Of a DNA stretch of 13,854 bases, positions 12,695-13,854 are shown one piece after another. The notes below the pieces were generated by a model. It was given only the letters and a program-made list of their open reading frames with translations. It did no database searches and was not told where the DNA came from. This stretch comes from an uncultured Loktanella sp. (GTDB lineage: Bacteria > Pseudomonadota > Alphaproteobacteria > Rhodobacterales > Rhodobacteraceae). Location of the stretch: the NCBI GenBank assembly GCA_913061335.1, contig CAJXTP010000059.1, positions 1 through 13,854 on the forward strand. Direction: 5' to 3'. Both the position numbers and the translations under genes were made by a program. Position 1 is the first letter of the stretch; every line of letters begins with the position of its first letter.

Positions 12695-13854
12695 CCGCGC
12701 CGTCTCCCGCCTGAATTTCTCCGATGATTGCTGCCGGATAGCCCGCAGCCTGAAGCGCCAGCAGCACGTCGTTCGCTTGGCTTGCATCAACCGCTGCCAA
12801 CAACCCACCAGCCGTTTGCGGATCAAACAGCAAATCGCCCTTTGGACCAATCGCCCCAAACACAGGCCCAGCGCCTGATCGGTTGTCTTTGAACAGGCTT
12901 GACCGCATCCCTGCGGTTGCCAATTCAAGCGCCCCTTGCATCAACGGTACTGCATCCAGATCAATGATCGCGTCCACGCCCGACGCCTCGCAGATGCCAC
13001 TAAGATGTCCGGCGAGGCCAAATCCGGTGACGTCGGTCATCGCATGCGCGTCGCTTAATATCTGCGCCGCTTTTGCTTGTCCCGTTTCCATCAAGCCCAG
13101 CGCTGCGACCACGTCTGCTCCGCGTGCTTGCCCCGCCATTTCGGCGGCCATCAACACCCCACTACCAATTGGTTTCGTCAGGATCAAAACATCACCAGCT
13201 TTTGCGCCCGCGATGGTAATCGGGGCGGCGTCACATAGACCCGTGATCGTGAACCCGATGGTCAATTCATCACCCAATGACGAATGCCCGCCAACGATTG
13301 CAGCCCCCGCATCGCCCATCACGCTATGCGCGGTCTGCATGATTTCAGCGAGTGTCCGGCGCTGCAATTCAGGTGACATGCGTGGCAAGATGATCGTGGC
13401 TGTTGCGGCCTGCGGGGCCGCCCCCATCGCCCAAGCATCCCCAAGCGCATGTATCGCTGCGATCCGCGTCATGGTGACAGGGTCGGCGGCAAAGCTGCGC
13501 AAGTGGTCCGTCGTCATGATCTGCGTTTGCCCGCCAGTCCGCAGGATCGCTGCGTCATCGCCTGTGATACTTTGTATGTCGTCGCGGTTGTTTGTTGGCA
13601 AATCGGCAAGCACTTCGCGGAGCGCCCCGCGCCCGACCTTGGCACCGCAACCGCCACACATCGGCCTGTCGCCCAGCGCATCAACAACCCCAAGTGCGAC
13701 ATCGCGTGGCAATTGGGGTGTTTCCATCTGTGGCAAATTGACAAATTGATCCATGAACTTGCGGTCAATTTGATCTTTCCACCGCCAAAGCAATGGACCT
13801 GATACAGCCGTGCCAAATTTCTCGGCTAAGGCGTTTTTTTTACCGAGCGAAATC
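12669..13854 (-). CDS. selD: Selenide, water dikinase SelD; probable oxidoreductase-SelD fusion, 5' end off the window
   Basis: SelD makes selenophosphate from selenide and ATP. The catalytic motif is MCGGCGAK, with the catalytic Cys codon at 13647-13649 and the essential Lys three residues later. The codon is TGC, so this is the cysteine form and needs no UGA recoding. Further motifs are SITGDDAAIL, IHALGDAWAMGA, GHSSLGDELTIG, DVTGFGLAGHLSG and DPQTAGGLL. A TTG at 13793 could be taken as a start, but the frame stays open to the window edge, and its translation (FGTAVSGPLLWRWKDQID, then RKFMDQF) matches the linker of proteins in which an NADH-dehydrogenase-like FAD domain precedes SelD, common in Rhodobacterales. 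The N-terminal domain is inferred, not seen. The stop overlaps the mnmH 3' end by 26 bases. Confidence 0.94.
   Translation of the reverse strand, partial: ISLGKKNALAEKFGTAVSGPLLWRWKDQIDRKFMDQFVNLPQMETPQLPRDVALGVVDALGDRPMCGGCGAKVGRGALREVLADLPTNNRDDIQSITGDDAAILRTGGQTQIMTTDHLRSFAADPVTMTRIAAIHALGDAWAMGAAPQAATATIILPRMSPELQRRTLAEIMQTAHSVMGDAGAAIVGGHSSLGDELTIGFTITGLCDAAPITIAGAKAGDVLILTKPIGSGVLMAAEMAGQARGADVVAALGLMETGQAKAAQILSDAHAMTDVTGFGLAGHLSGICEASGVDAIIDLDAVPLMQGALELATAGMRSSLFKDNRSGAGPVFGAIGPKGDLLFDPQTAGGLLAAVDASQANDVLLALQAAGYPAAIIGEIQAGDGAVTVQSKPA

Noticed and set aside
12883..13749. 288-residue plus-strand open frame opposite selD
   Set aside because: It is the antisense shadow of selD, with low-complexity Ala/Ser/Pro composition and no domain; the minus strand has all SelD motifs.

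Overview
The window looks like chromosomal core-metabolism DNA from an alphaproteobacterium of the order Rhodobacterales (Roseobacter group). The basis is family-level resemblance: the alphaproteobacterial type of SerC, a RibA with a degenerate DHBP-synthase-like N-terminal domain, a SelD whose frame continues upstream as in the oxidoreductase-SelD fusions, an idi of the Rhodobacter type, and a GC-rich intergenic repeat familiar from this order. Base composition is moderately GC-rich. No transposase, integrase, phage gene, CRISPR array, tRNA or rRNA was seen. Nearly all the DNA is coding; the longest gap between genes is about 165 bases. I found no undescribed multi-gene system.

The first 46 bases are not genomic. 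They are a Nextera/Tn5 sequencing adapter: the end of the P5 sequence, an 8-base i5 index, the read-1 sequence and the 19-base mosaic end. True sequence starts at base 47, inside the 5' end of rppH (minus strand).

Layout: (1) 47-1823, minus strand: ribA, then an L,D-transpeptidase-fold gene, then the start of rppH, probably one transcript. (2) 1824-1981: a palindrome-rich divergent control region. (3) 1982-3186, plus: an orphan OmpR-type response regulator resembling CenR/OtpR, a strong intrinsic terminator, then a single-domain rhodanese. (4) 3183-7014: the complete phosphorylated serine pathway, with serB (minus) divergent from serC-serA (plus) and a structured leader before serC. (5) 7094-7876, plus: a calcineurin-like phosphoesterase. 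(6) 7887-10935: three heme genes, hemC (minus), hemE (plus) and hemF (minus), with a Rhodobacterales-type GC-rich repeat between the converging hemE and hemF. (7) 11089-11604, plus: idi. (8) 11642-13854: mnmH (plus) and selD (minus), converging with a 26-base overlap. Together they make selenophosphate and install 2-selenouridine in tRNA. SelD runs off the right edge.

The genes form three functional groups: serine synthesis (SerA, SerC, SerB), tetrapyrrole synthesis (HemC, HemE, HemF) and tRNA selenation (SelD, MnmH). Riboflavin synthesis (RibA) and isoprenoid isomerisation (Idi) stand beside them. Several convergent pairs end with a few bases of gap or overlap and no separate terminator.
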